Positions 1 to 13,600 of a DNA stretch of 60,000 bases are shown piece after piece. The number at the start of each line of letters is the position of its first letter. Positions within the stretch are counted from its first letter, which is position 1. The notes below the pieces were generated by a model. That model saw only the letters and a program-made list of their open reading frames with translations. It searched no databases and was not told where the DNA came from. The position numbers and the translations under genes were made by a program. Source of the DNA: Tubiluchus corallicola (taxonomy: Eukaryota; Priapulida; Priapulimorpha; Priapulimorphida; Tubiluchidae); contig JAQGDQ010000051.1 in NCBI GenBank assembly GCA_030141605.1, forward strand, positions 312,001 through 372,000. The letters run 5' to 3'.

Positions 1-39
1 GTACTTAGTTTAAAAGGCATAAATGCATCCCCCAATTAA

Positions 40-1200
40 TTATAAGGCCAGGGACATGATTCTGTTCACCTGCCTATGCCAGAACTCCCTACTCACTGCA
101 ATGCCCCAAGTGCATTTATTTCTAAGGATCAGGGCTGAAGTGTTTAAATCTTTCTGTCCAAAATCTAAATATGTTAACATTTGTCCTCCTGCAGGTTTTT
201 TAGCTGGTTCTATGGCTTGTTGAAGAGCTATCTTTACTGGAATATCATCAGGTAGTCTAAGCATATGCCCATATCTTAAACGGCGTCTTTTATTTTTCTT
301 GTCCAAGGTTCTTGTTTTATTTTTTCATATAGATCTTTGTTTGAGATTTTCTTTGGCCATCTGATACCCAAAATGCTTCTGTAATTTCGCCTTTGAAACG
401 CATCGATTATAGCTTTATGATTAGCTTTTAATGTCCGTAGCTCAGAGTTGTACAGAAATGCAGTTTCAACTAAGGCTGAGAATATCTTAATTTTTGTTTC
501 CAAAGAAATCGTCCTATTTCAAGTAAGCTGATAATGCCATTATCTTCCGTCTTGATATGTCGTCTTCTGTTGCTAGCAGACTACCGAAATACTTGCATGT
601 TTGCCGTGATTCATCACCATGGTGTGTCATGTGAAACTCTTCAGTTTATTTTTGTTTACTACGAGATAAATTTTGTTCTGTTTCTCTTCTATTGAGTTTT
701 TTATTTCATCTATTTCTTCTTTGTTTCTTGTAATCTATGCCACATCATCAGCATACTGCATCGGTATAGTAGTTGACATACTTTGTAGAGAGCTGTAACT
801 GTGTTCTTGTCTTACTTCATTTGGTATTAATTCAGGATCAAGAATTGTGTAATTGTGATCTTCTAGGTCTTTCAACTTTATCTTCACTGAGAGCTATGGC
901 AAGATATAAAGTAAAAAGTACAGGGCTTGGGCAGTCACCCTGAGGTACTCCTTTGTTTGTAGAGAATTGCTGACTCAACTTCCCTTCACACCTGACTTGA
1001 ATTATATGTAACAGTGTAGTAGATATACTAGTAGATATACAATCTAACACTATACTTATGATGTATGTTTCATCAGGCTCAAGGATTTCTTCCAGACAGC
1101 AAAACAGAATTTTTCTCCTAACGCAATCAAAGACCTTTGACATGTCAATCATGAGAATATATATTCTACACAATATATGTACACAAATCAAACGTGCAAA
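40..1200 (-). mobile_element. Decayed LINE reverse-transcriptase fragment
   Basis: Minus-strand pieces in several frames match a LINE RT in order: IDMSKVFDCVRRKIL and GVPQGDCPSPVLFTLYL (838-1191), a YADD active-site box at about 745-757, KYFGSLLATEDDISRRK near 535-600, then a thumb/C-terminal part with RRNYRSILGIRWPKKIS (276-503) ending near 40. Frameshifts and stops make it a dead copy. It lies upstream of the first recognised exon of the large gene. Confidence 0.8.
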
Positions 1201-1734
1201 AAACGCATTTAGGGATTAATTTGTAATCCTTCGATCTTTGTCTCCATACAGAAAAGCAAATGCCATTTTAGGAATAATTTACAGAACATTTTATAACAAT
1301 CATACATGTATCATAATCACACTTTACGAATCAAGAGCTCACTCAATCCTATTACTTTTAGTAGTAGCAGTAGAATATGTTGCTGATATATACAAATTTA
1401 TGGTAAAACCTATCACCGATTATGCAGACGTAATAATGTTTTCTTTATCACATGATTTACTTCATAATTTTCAGCTTATTGTCACTACTTTTTTTTACTT
1501 TCACAGTGTGGGACAACCTAACAAGCCCTACTTTTTGATTGAACATTTTGAGGTTCCTTTTAATATTTGGTACCTTGATGATGATACTATTGGTGGTTCA
1601 GTTTTCGATGTTACACTATGTCTTACAAAATGCTAGATCTTAAATCCTGGTAAATGTGAGATTATTCCATGCAACAGTCTTAATTCTGAACAGCTTCAAC
1701 AATAAATTTCCACATTACAAGATTTCTTTCAGGA

Positions 1735-2700
1735 ATGAAAATAGTGTCTCCTGACAAAGCAACTTTGTTAGGTGTACCTTTGGGGGATGATGCCATGGTG
1801 TCTGTTTTGGCAAAAAAATTAGATCTGTTAACACTCCTTGGTTCTCGGCTGAGCTTGTTAGATACACATGATGCATTATACCTACTTCGACATTGTTTCT
1901 CTATTCCAAAATTGGTCCATATTTTGAGATCTTCACCTGTTTTCCAATCTGATATACTTAGCCATTATGATTCTGTTCTTCTTGAAAGTCTTCTGACTAT
2001 ACTAAACATTCATATGTCTGATTCAGTTTGGCTACAACTTCCTTGCCAGTTTCCATAGGAGGTCTTGGTTTAAGAAGTTCCACCCAGCTGTCTCTTCCTG
2101 CCTTTCTTGCATTAGCTAGTAGTTCCACTTATTTAGTGCAAGAAATCCTTTCTAGAGTTCCCTCCTCTAACACTTATGCTGCATTAGCTTTAGCAAAATC
2201 GATCTAGGCAGAAATAGTTGAAGCATTGTTACGACTTTAACTGATTCAACTTCCTAAAAATTTTGGGACAAACTTCTAATCGAAGCACCTTTTGATAGTT
2301 TGTTTGCTAGGACTTCTTCTGAGGTTGATATAGCATAGCTATTAGCAATATCTTCTAGTCATGCTGGTGCATGACTTGAGGCCTTACCTATCCCTTCATT
2401 GGGTCTGCATTTAGATGATAATCAATTGCGTATTGCTGCAGTGCTTCGATTGGGTGCATATATTTGTCCACTCATCGGTGCAAATGTGGAACTTTTGTAG
2501 ATAGTTCAGGAGTCCATGGCCTAAGTTGTTTAAAAAGCAGTGGTCAGTTTTCAAGACATCAGGCTGCCAATGATTCAATTTGTCGTGCCTTAACCTCTGC
2601 TGGTCAGAGCTGGTAATGCAACTCAAAAAAACAGAAAATGCACGAAATACAACAGTCTTTTGCCAGTTTTCAATTTTGTACAAATTGCTGTTGAAACTTT
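1735..2700 (+). mobile_element. Decayed LINE C-terminal region (RT-distal part)
   Basis: The 1735-2058 frame (LLGVPLGDDAMVSVL), then GGLGLRSSTQLSLPAFLAL after a frameshift (about 2058-2120), and LHLDDNQLRIAAVLRLGA near 2405-2455 followed by a degenerate LSxxxxxFSRHQAANDSI-like stretch, match the C-terminal part found after the RT in many invertebrate non-LTR elements. Several stops and frameshifts; no function expected. Distinct in strand and sequence from the element at 40-1200. Confidence 0.65.
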
Positions 2701-4391
2701 GGCACTCTTGGCGCAGAAGGATGAAAAAAAATTCTTAGTACTTCAGGTAAAAAGAATTCAATGTGGCACGGGGGAGACTAAGTCTACAAGTTTTTTTATT
2801 CCTGCATTTATCTGTTGCCTTACAAAGAGGTAATGCTATAAGCATTATGAGAACAATCCCTCCGTCTGAAAAGCTTAAAAAAATTATGAACCTCCTTCAA
2901 TATTATTATTTCACTTTATTGATCTCTTGTCCTTGATTGTAGCAAAAATCTCATTTTCAGGAGATCAAGATACAACGTTAATAACGTGTCAGTGGCACTT
3001 TTTAAATTCTGCTGCTCTTTTTTACATTGTAATACTTGCAATATGGTATTTATTGTCACTTAATTGTGCAGTTTATTATTTGTTTTCAGACATTCTGCAG
3101 AGATCAGTGTTAAATGTACAATAATATGTATTGTTCAAGATTTATATTCAACACCTGTAAATTTGCTGACAGTTCCCTAGTTATGCCTAACTGTGCATGT
3201 GGTTCAAAGATGAACGTTTCTTGTTACACTGTTGGAACTACACTGTTATTGGAACAATGATGTTTGATAAATTGATGCCAACATTGTCACTTGTAAATAT
3301 TGACATTGTTAGACTGTGCAACAATGCTAACCATTACTTACTAAAATTATTACTTGTTGGGGATGAACAGTTAAGTTATGAATTAAACTGTAAAATCGTT
3401 CATTTAATAATAATTCAGTATAATAATATTTCTCTATTTGTGAAAATACTAATGATTTATATCTTCATGATTGATGTAAGAGTACTGCAGTTTCGATTTG
3501 CTTACGTTTTAATTAATGTGTTCTTAGATGCGACTTGCCATTGTACTCTGTAACTGTAGTATTTAAATGATAAACATGAATTGAATTGAAACTTACATAT
3601 AGCCTTATCGCAGCTGTAGCCTTATTTGAGCGATGAGTTCTGAAATTGCCATCAATTTTCATACTAGTAATTTTAATACTTTTTTTATTTAATGAAGTCA
3701 TATTAAGTGAATCCCTTGAGAAATTTGTTCTGGCCAACTAATACTATTAGTAATGCTAGACAGGCTAAAAAAAATTCTAAAAAAAATGAGAGGGTAGCCA
3801 TTTCTTGTAACTCGTAATGTCTAAGATAATGAAGGTCTGAGAAATTCCAACTGTCATAAACTTTGATATAAACTTTATTTTTATTTCTTATGAACATGCT
3901 TTGCCAAGCTAACCTGTGGTTCAGTTTTCTATCTGAAAAAATACACGAAAAATAGTGCAAAATTCAGGTTCATCATGAGTAGTTTTTCTCGAAACTGAAA
4001 AAGATAAATGAGTTGAATGAGTTAATCAAAGAATTAGTAGGAATAACTTTTTCACATACACCTAGAAATAGTTCACAGAGGTGGAGTGGAATTTCATGTC
4101 TTCTCAATTCCTCATTGTCAGATTTTTTTGCTGTCCTGCTTAGATTTGAATATTTTTATCGTGTTACTATAGTGTGAATCAGAGATCTTCGACATTTGTT
4201 ACTGTGTTTTTCTTTGATTACTGTGAGTTTGTTAATATAAGTGAGCCAAATTACTAATTAGGAAAAATTAAGGTAGTTTATAGACAAATTAATGAAGGTT
4301 TTTCAAGTTGCTCGAGTATCTCTTGATACCATATTTTTTTGGCTATAGCAGGTTTTAACAAGTTTAAATTGTAACTGTTAATTATTTGCAG
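2700..4391. other. AT-rich stretch with no recognised gene
   Basis: Short open frames only, none with a domain I recognise. A (TTGAA)-type tail at about 3575-3592 resembles a LINE 3' end. The missing first exon(s) of the large gene could lie here or upstream of the window; I found no convincing signal-peptide exon with a phase-2 donor. Confidence 0.5.
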
Positions 4392-4639
4392 TGTTTGCTT
4401 GAATTCATACGAAATATCTTTTCTAGCACTTAGTATTGGTACAAACTTTCCGGCTAAACAGTCGACTACACTTCCTGGTAGTTCAGCTGAATTTGGTAAT
4501 GATCAGATAGCAGTTTTTTCTGATGGTTCTCTCTCCTGTACACACACACGACCAGAAAAAGAACCGTGGTGGCAGGTGGACCTTCTTCAGTTGTATGATG
4601 TTGTTGTTGTTAGCCTTGTTAACAGGCAAGACAAACTAG
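4392..4639 (+). CDS. Exon: FTP (fucolectin) domain, part 1
   Basis: AG acceptor at 4390-4391 and GTAAGT donor. Encodes IGTNFPAKQSTTLPGSS, then SLSCTHTRPEKEPWWQVDL and VVVVSLVNRQDKLG. Cys-Thr-His-Thr, the PWWxVDL core and the NRxD turn are hallmarks of the F5/8-like fucolectin/tachylectin-4/pentraxin (FTP) family. Starts in phase 2, so an upstream exon must exist. Ends phase 1. Confidence 0.85.
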
Positions 4640-7600
4640 GTAAGTTGCTAAATATTATTTCTGCAGCTTTTCAATTTTTATTCTTTAATATCACTTATAT
4701 ATTTTGCTTCTGAATGTACATGTTCACAGTATTCGTTTAAGCAAACGATATGTGGCATAGAGCTAGTTGTACTTGCATTTTGTGAGATCATTCTACATTG
4801 AATATAGCTAATCTGATCTCCTACTCTTAGTCATATTAGGTCAGTTTGTATTGCAACTGGTTTTTGGCATTTTTACTGATTTTACTGTAACCATCGAATT
4901 GTAATTTTAATTTTTGTCACTTTAATACTGTATTGCTTATTAGTAGGTTTCCATGTCAACAAAACTAGTTGACCATTAATTAGTCTGTATCTATCATGCA
5001 TGTATCAACGTAACTTTTATTCCATGTTGACCTTTTCTAATGTCACTATATTTAGATGAGTTCTGTTCGTTCCAATCTGGTCGGCTCTTCCTAGATGCCA
5101 GAGTATGGTTCAAATGCCATTAACAATTTAAGTTTCGGAAAAATGCATAAAACAACTTGAGTTAATATAAAAATTTCAGCAACTTAACCAAAAGTTTAGG
5201 AATGTAGTGTTGCTCACAGCAGTGAAATGGCTTATTTGGAAATTGGCGAGTAATTCATAGGAGCTCGATGTACAGCTTCCAAAACCTAGTTTTTAGCTAA
5301 TATGTTTTGCTTTATTTGTTCCTTTGGCTGTTAGATAAGTTTGCACTTGTCAATTGTCATTGTCATGTTCGCTTTTAATAATTAGCAAGTTATGTTAATT
5401 ACCAATTCAGGAAATGCATTAAGGGATTTAGAAATCAGGGTTGGAAATAGCACAAGCGTGAAGGAGAATGTTTTGTGTGGCTCACACCGGAAGCCGATAG
5501 GTATGATATTTTATTTCATGGTATTACAAAATGATTGGGTTGTTATATTGCTGCTATTCTAATCCACAACTTTTGTGACTCTGAGATTTGTAAAAGTAAA
5601 ATCTGCATCATTTATTGTTCAATGTATGAAGAACTCTTTGATTATTATTTATTTGATAATTTTACTTCCTGACATTTTTTACAAGCTCACATAACACAGT
5701 ATCAAGTAATAGCAAATGAAAATTAAAAATCTTGTTGTTCTGTACACTTCTTGCCTAGACACCTTTAGTACTGCTTTTTGTCTTAAAAACACTAAACTGG
5801 TATTCAAATACAGTAACTAATTATCCACTGTTTTATCTAATAGTAAGCCTGAGAATTCAAATATAATTGTAGTGACATACTTTCTGTAAGTGAGGTATGA
5901 CCTGTCCATTTATTTATAGTTCTTTCTTTATATGATGCCTCGTCACCTCTCGTCTGTCTTCTCATTTTCTCTACTTATTCAGTTCCTGTACAAATGAGTG
6001 CTATGAAAGATGCTAAAAGCTCAGTTTATTATTAAAAATACATGAATAGTAGTGTATAGGAAGTTTAACAGATTTGCTGTGGATTAAGAAATACAAATCG
6101 GTCTAACAACTGTAGATAGATAATCTTTTTGTCATTTCCCTTAACTTTGCAAGTATTTTTTCAATGGGATAAAGAGGATTAGGTGCATCTTTATGTTGCT
6201 GTTATATTATTCTTCTTGTATAGAGAATAGGTATATTTTTAAGACCTTTCAGCATTGTGTTTTGTTGTTACATTATTACTTAGAGTACAATAAGATAAGA
6301 ATTTGTTATGCTTTTTGGTAATCATTTATCACAATTTCTTTTGGCTCATTAAACATTAATGCAGTACTAAAATGAACAGCGACCCCGCATAGGGAAAAGC
6401 TGAGAAGAAGAAGAGCAGTACTAAAATAAACATGCAAAATACATACGAATGTACCCAAGATTAAAACAATCATAAAATGAGTTAAACAGTTGCCCCGTTC
6501 ACCTGGGCCAATACCAGCAGAGTAAAATTAAATGATACATCATAGAAACTAGAAAACTGATTATCACTTGAACTGTCTTACTGCACTTGGAATAAAAGAG
6601 TTCAGAAATCTATTTGTTTTACAAATAAGGCTTTTATACCTGTCAGAACTCGGTTTTTCAAAATTTGATGCAAGAGGATGGGATGGGTCATTTATATTAC
6701 ACTTTGACATTTGGTTGTTTTTTCCATAAAAAGATCTTCCAGTGTAAATATTGAAGTACCACAGACCTTACCAGCAATACCAGTATTTTTATTTAAAAAA
6801 TACATGTCATCATTAGTAACATTGTAATAATTTCTTATGTTGTCCTTGTGCATAACTAAATCTGCAAAGAGCATTAATTTTTATTTCTTTTTCTTCATTT
6901 TTAGGTCGAGGTGCAGTTGTAGATTTTCGTTGTGAAAAAGCTATAAGGGGTAGATTTGTCAGCGTGCAAATTGCATCAGAAGACCAGTCATTCACAACCA
7001 ACGTACTAAGTTTGTGTGAAGTTTTTGTGTTTGCTACAGGAGGTAAATAGTAAACAAAATTTAGCTTTATAAATTATTCAGAAATAGTGTTTAACTTTTG
7101 TGATGATATTAATGATAGTAATTGTGATCTTTTATAGAATCACTTGCTGTTCTGAAGTATTTTTGTTAAAGCATGAGCACTTAGATGCTTGGACTGCTAA
7201 TCGATTTTATATCTTTGAAATAAAACTGTTTTAAAGGGGAATTGCAATAAATCAAATTTAGAAATGCTTTGTGTTAGATAAACCTGAAAAACTTCTTAGG
7301 TCTAAAAATATGACATTGTGACTGTTTCTAAAATACTTAATTTTGGAACATAATTGGCATTTTGTCCTGAAATTTAATATTGCATGTTTTTGGAAATTGT
7401 CACTGTCAATTTTTATCTCGGCCATTGGACCTCAGTTCCAATGGAACAATGGGAATGGTTCATTGGAACAATTTCATTTCCTTGACAGAGTTTAGGCATT
7501 CACACCTCGATCGACTCAAAGTCTCATCTTGGTGTACTGCAATAACGATCTGTTTAAGTAGACTCTAAGAGCTGGATACAGGCTCGCAGAATGCCAACTG

Positions 7601-10600
7601 TGTGCAAATGTTTTGTTGTTTAAATTTACCATATATTTCTGAAATTTATGCTTTGTTTATGTTTCAGTGCCTCCTGAACAAAACTGTCCATATTTTAATT
7701 ATACACTGCCATTGACTACAAGTTTTGATGGAAAATGCTACAGCTTTTTCCGTGTGTCAGAAAACGGTTGTACATGGAATGATGGTAGAAATGATTGCTC
7801 TGCTAAGGGAGGACAATTAGCAGTCATTCAGAACCAGAAGACACAACTTTTTTTAAAGTCACAATTGGAAGGACTTGATCGCATTAACCAAGCAGCAGAC
7901 AAATATTTCATAGGTTTAAGAACCAGTGATATTCATTTTAAAGAATGGATTGATGGTAAATGTTCATATTTGATATTTTTGGAAGCTACCATTTTTTTGT
8001 TAATTCAGGATTTTTTCTTCAGTCCAAGTGCCAGGGTAATGTGCTTCTTGAATAAAGTTATTACAAGTTAGTTTGCCTGACAAAAGGCTTGATAAAGTGA
8101 ACCTACAATTTTTAATTTTTTGAACCCCAACTTGGCTGAAAATATGGAAATTTCAAAGGTGGGGATGAGTCTTGATATAAACCAACAATCTATGGATTAC
8201 AAGTCTGGTGTTTATTTCTGTATCTGTCTCTATGCAGCCAAGTGCCAATAGCAGAATTATCAAAATAGGCCTTTAGCAGGCACTGACGAAGTAGCAGAGA
8301 ATCAGGAGATATTCATGTATAAGCTTTTATTTTTAATTGTCAATACAACAAAAAGTTTCACCGCTTACTGTAAGGCTATAACTTGCTGACAAACTATGGT
8401 GTTATTAAATAAATTATGTCCTAATGTATAATCGTGAAGTAAAAACTTATTGTAAGGCAATCTTATTTAGAGATATTAAAGCAGCATTTCCAAAGTTTGT
8501 TTAATGAGTTTAACTTTGGATTTGATTTTGTGTTTGTAACTGTGTATTCAGGCATCTGATCACAACGGGCACTTTTACTGCTACAGGTAGTGTAGTGAAT
8601 TTTACAAGTTGGAATAATGGGCAACCCGAAGGTATTCATGGTGATCGATGTGCAGTATTAGATTCTACAGTTGATTGGAAATGGAATGTCGAATCATGTG
8701 AAAACAAGTTAGAGTTTATCTGCATGAAAGGTAAGCAGCTACATCATTGGGAAATAGCTACATTATCTGATGATTAAGTAAGCAAGGCTTACTCATTTTT
8801 AATTTTTTATTAATTTACTAAATTCTGGCTGATAGCCCATCTACTGATTGCATATCAAAACTATGGAAGCCATTATGAACAACGGGTATAGGTCATGCAT
8901 AGCCTTTGTCACCTCAAATTCACATGTATCACATTTTTTAACCTGAAACTATTGCTATTATTTAGTTGAATCATTTTATGCTTTTTTTAGTGATTATTTA
9001 GTGATTTTATTTGTGCTAATCAGCATCGTGATTGAATTGAATTTTTGGGTGAATAGATTTTGAGGCATGCATTCGTCCTCGAAGATATCAACATGTTCGG
9101 ATGGTTGGCGATGATTTTTCTGTTAATAGCAAAGTATCATTTGAATGTGAAGAAGGCTATGAGCTTATTGGTTCACGTGGTGCCACTTGTTTGCCTAATG
9201 GATTATGGGATGCAGAGTCACCCGTATGTATAAGTAAGTGATCTTTGATGTATTAATTAAAATACTCAATACTTTTTGTTTCATTTTGGCAACTTTTGTA
9301 ATAATAAGTGTGGAAGAAAACCAGAATCCTAGGTGTCTGTATAAGTGTGGCTATAAGTGGTGTAAATGATGTACTATGTCTCGATAAATTTGAAGTTATT
9401 TTTGTTGTAAAGCAAAAGAATGAACAACTGAATTGATTGTGTATTAATAGCTACTTTTTTGGAATTTTTTTAAAAGTTTATTTTTTCCTTGAATACATGA
9501 TACTTATATGTTATTTCCATTATAGTCCAAATGCTAGTAAAAGTGAAATCACAAAAATTAAAATACACAGAGACTATTAAATTTGCTGCAGATTATTATA
9601 CAGTAAACTAAGATTATGTACAAATCAAATAATAATAAAAATGTGTTAAAACTTAAATGTACTATAAATCTTTGACTAATATGATAGTAATGTCATAAAC
9701 AACTAATCATCAATTAAGAAAATACAAATGAAACAAAAGGATAAAAGCTATGTATGTTAATATATTGTAGAGTGCTATAAGTTATGAATTATTGTATGAA
9801 TTAAGAAACTAATGTGAAATCCAGATTGTAAAAATTGTAAGTTTAAAAGATATTGAATAGACAAAAAAAATCAAAGCACAAAAAATCACCGATGCTTATG
9901 TATACAAAATTTGGATAAGATCAAATTTGTACAGAAAGACTAAAACACAGTATAAACCTAAAGAAAAACTAAAAGTAATCTAAGATCTATAATAATTATT
10001 TAAGAGCACTATGGCTTAGAAATCTATAGTATTCTAAAATGCACTTATAATCCTAAAAAATCTGAAGTCCATCTAGAATTTGTAATGGTTATTTATATTA
10101 AAAGCAATATATATTCGACTTACTTAAAGTGTTTGTAGCAAAGCAGTTTTAAGCTGAGCTTCTGATGAATTAGACCTATTATTAGCATTGGCATTATTGT
10201 ACAATATTGCTCTAGAATATTGTAATATTGCCTTTCCAGAGTCTGTTCTTGGTTTTGATAATAAAAGTTGGCCTCCTTCCGATTGTCTCATGTTATGTTG
10301 GGTAATTTTCCTATTAAACATTTGTTTTAATTCAGCTGGCATTGAATCACATGTTTCAATCCAGTGTATCAAAAGAGTTTTTCTAAAATCTATATACTTC
10401 TCCATAGGAATTACCTTGGCCTATTTTAATCTTTCTTCTACATTGTTTATCATCTCACTCAGAATTATTTTAGCCGATTTGCTCTGTAAATTACAATTTT
10501 TTTAAATCTTTTTTGTTGCGACTGTTGCCCCGTATTATACAGCAGTATATCAAGTGGAGTAGTATAAAGGCATTATACAGCATTTTTGTTACTGTTGTGC

Positions 10601-13600
10601 TTAAATATGGCCTGGCTCTTTTTTCAATGATTTTTCGTGCGATTTTGCCTCTGAGTTTTGAAATATGACTATGCCAAGTAAGATGTTGATCGAGAATAAC
10701 TCCTAATAGTTTCTCCTGTTCTACTTGTTTTAGGACAGAATCTTCAATCATTATGCTTAAATTAGATTGTGTGGCACGTGCCAGCTTTTGGGCACTACAT
10801 GTTTTGGACACTGACATATTTTATTAGCATTGGCTTGCAGTTAAGATTTTTGTCTTCAATGTATGCAGTACTGTCATGTGCATACATTGCAGTTGAGCAG
10901 TAATTGATATTTTTAAGACAAATCATTAATTTGGAGCAAAAACAACAATGGGCCTAAAATTGATCTTTGCGGAACTCCTGATGTAATGAATTCGGCTGTT
11001 GACTGTTCTACTCCAATTTTAACTATTTGGCATCTATTGGATGGGTATGAATTGTACCATTTATGAGAATCACCTCTGTTGCCATACATTTATAATCTAA
11101 ACAATAATATGTCATGGTTTGTACATTACATCAAAAGCTTTTAGCAAATTCAGATTAAAACACGAGTAAAACAGCTATTATCTATATTGCCTAACCAGTC
11201 ATCAATAATACCTGCCAGGGCTGTTTTACAGCGATAGTGCTTTCAAAACCCTGAATAAAAGCTTGCAACTATCGATGTAACGAGTTAGGGTTAGCTATTA
11301 ACTCATCAGCTACTAATGCTTCCAGTTTTGTAAATTGGGGTTACTCTTGCAGTTCTCCAACTATCTGGCATGAAAACTGAATTAAAAGATCTGCTGATTG
11401 TTTGAAGTGAAAGCTTTAACATTTGAACACTTATCCCATCTAGGCTTACAGCTCTGTGAATTTTCGTAATGATTTCAGTTACATTTTGTACTGTTGCTAC
11501 AGGTAGCACAAAAACCAAATCTGGCATCTGAATATCGTGTTTGTATGGCCTAAATCATAAAGCTCTCACATTCATCATTTAGTGCATTCCCACTGTGGGA
11601 AGCTACATTAATAAAATAATTATTAAAAGCTTTAGCCATGTCACATAAGTTAACTAAAGTGTTCCTGTTAATACGTATTTGAGATGGTATTACACGTTTC
11701 CTAGTGGGTAGCAACTTTTTCAAAGTTTCCCAAAGCTTTGTTGGATTTCTTAAGGAATCATTAATAACATCTTCAAAGAAAACTTGTTTTGCTTTTCCCA
11801 CTTTCTTCATAATGTTTTTCGTCGCTTGCCTAAACAGAGTTACATACTGAGCTTCTGGATTAGTCTTAACCTTTTTGTCTGTAACTAATCCGAACTCTCA
11901 TTGCTTCTATGACGTCATCGCTCATTCACTCTGCTGTGTTATTACATTACTTTTCTTTATTGATTTATTACTTTTCTTTATGGCATTAAAATCATTTCGT
12001 GGTCACTTAACCTGGTTGTAACAATCCTGTGTTGGCATGCATGCTGGTTATCACTAATATAGATGTGATCTATAATAGTTCTTGAATTTTTTGCAATTCT
12101 TGTAGCTTCGTTAATAACTTGAGACAAATGATAAGCATCCTCCATAAAAGAAATTTGGCTTTTTCCTTCAGGTTTACTTACATCTATGTTAAATCACCAT
12201 GTTTAGTTTAGTTTAGTTTAGTTTATTCCATTTGTCATGACAAAAGGAAGTACTATGATTTCTAAATTTTCATTTACAACTTGTGATGAGTTTTTTCTAG
12301 CTTCGTCATATATTCGGCAGTACTATTTGCTGGCTTGGAAAAATTACTAATGAGAATTGGAGCACATTTTTCATGTGCTCGAATTTCGCACCAAATGTTT
12401 TCCAAATGTACGTGTTGAAGTCTTTCTGTGGGCATATTTGATGTAATTAGCTTGTAACACTAGCAATTATCTTCCCTTTCTTCCTGTTGACCGGTCTTGT
12501 CTGATAATATTGAAGCCATTAATTTGTATGCTGTCATCTGCAAGTCTCGCTCAAAACTAAGACATCAAACTTTTTCAAAACTGTCTCTGTTAGTAATTCT
12601 AGTTTGTTTACATTGTTGCTGAAATGATTAGATATTTAGATGAGCTATTTTCAGTCCTTTTCGTAAATATATATTAGTATATTCACTACATTCATGATAA
12701 CTATCATTTCCCACCAAATTGTCAGCTTCATCTTCTGCACTGCTATTATCAGCGAGTCTGTCATTATTATTGGAAAAGTCTAGCGGAACTGGTGAACGTA
12801 AATCAGGCATCTCAAAACTGCTATCATCAGCGAAATCGCGACTATAAGCAGTGTGACATTCCGTATGTGAACCTAGATTTGGGGGTGGTGTATAAGGGCT
12901 GCTTGTTAGGTTTCCCCATCTGCTGTTGGGGAATCAGCCAATCCATTCGAAAGAAAAGCCACGAAGCAACAGAAACATTATCACTAGAAGATGTGTTAGG
13001 CTCAGTTCCTGGTCTTGGATTAAGTTGGCAGTCTCCTACCACTATTATCAGCATGTTAATTAGATGAAGAGAACTGAAATCATTCTTGATTCATAAAAAT
13101 TGTAAAGTGTTTTTGTATCCAGAGGTAGTTAGTACTTTAAGCAGGTAGAACGTGTAGGTACAATATATATAGTTTTGAGTGATACTGTGTGGATTGTGGA
13201 TTATATGCCTCGGTGACACTAGTGTGTTCTTCAAAAGATCCCATTCACGTAATTTCTAAGGCGACAATGCAGACAAACAGCAAAGCATCGTTATTATTAG
13301 GTAAAAACTGGCCATCTTCCATACAGTGATTAACTCTCACTATTCTACCTGCCTTTTGAACAAGTGATAACAAAGCCGTGTTAATGAGGCAAAACTTATG
13401 CCGTCTAGTTTTGGCTTTTTAAGCCTGTAAACTCTTCTTGGTTTTTATCAAATAATTTTAAATCATTGCAATGCAAAATTGTATCTTTCGTCACTTAGCT
13501 CAGCAGATATTTGCATTTATGTTGGTATAAATATCATGCATATAGCATCAAAATTAACACTAAAAAACCCTCCACATTTGGGAGCACTTTAAATACACTA

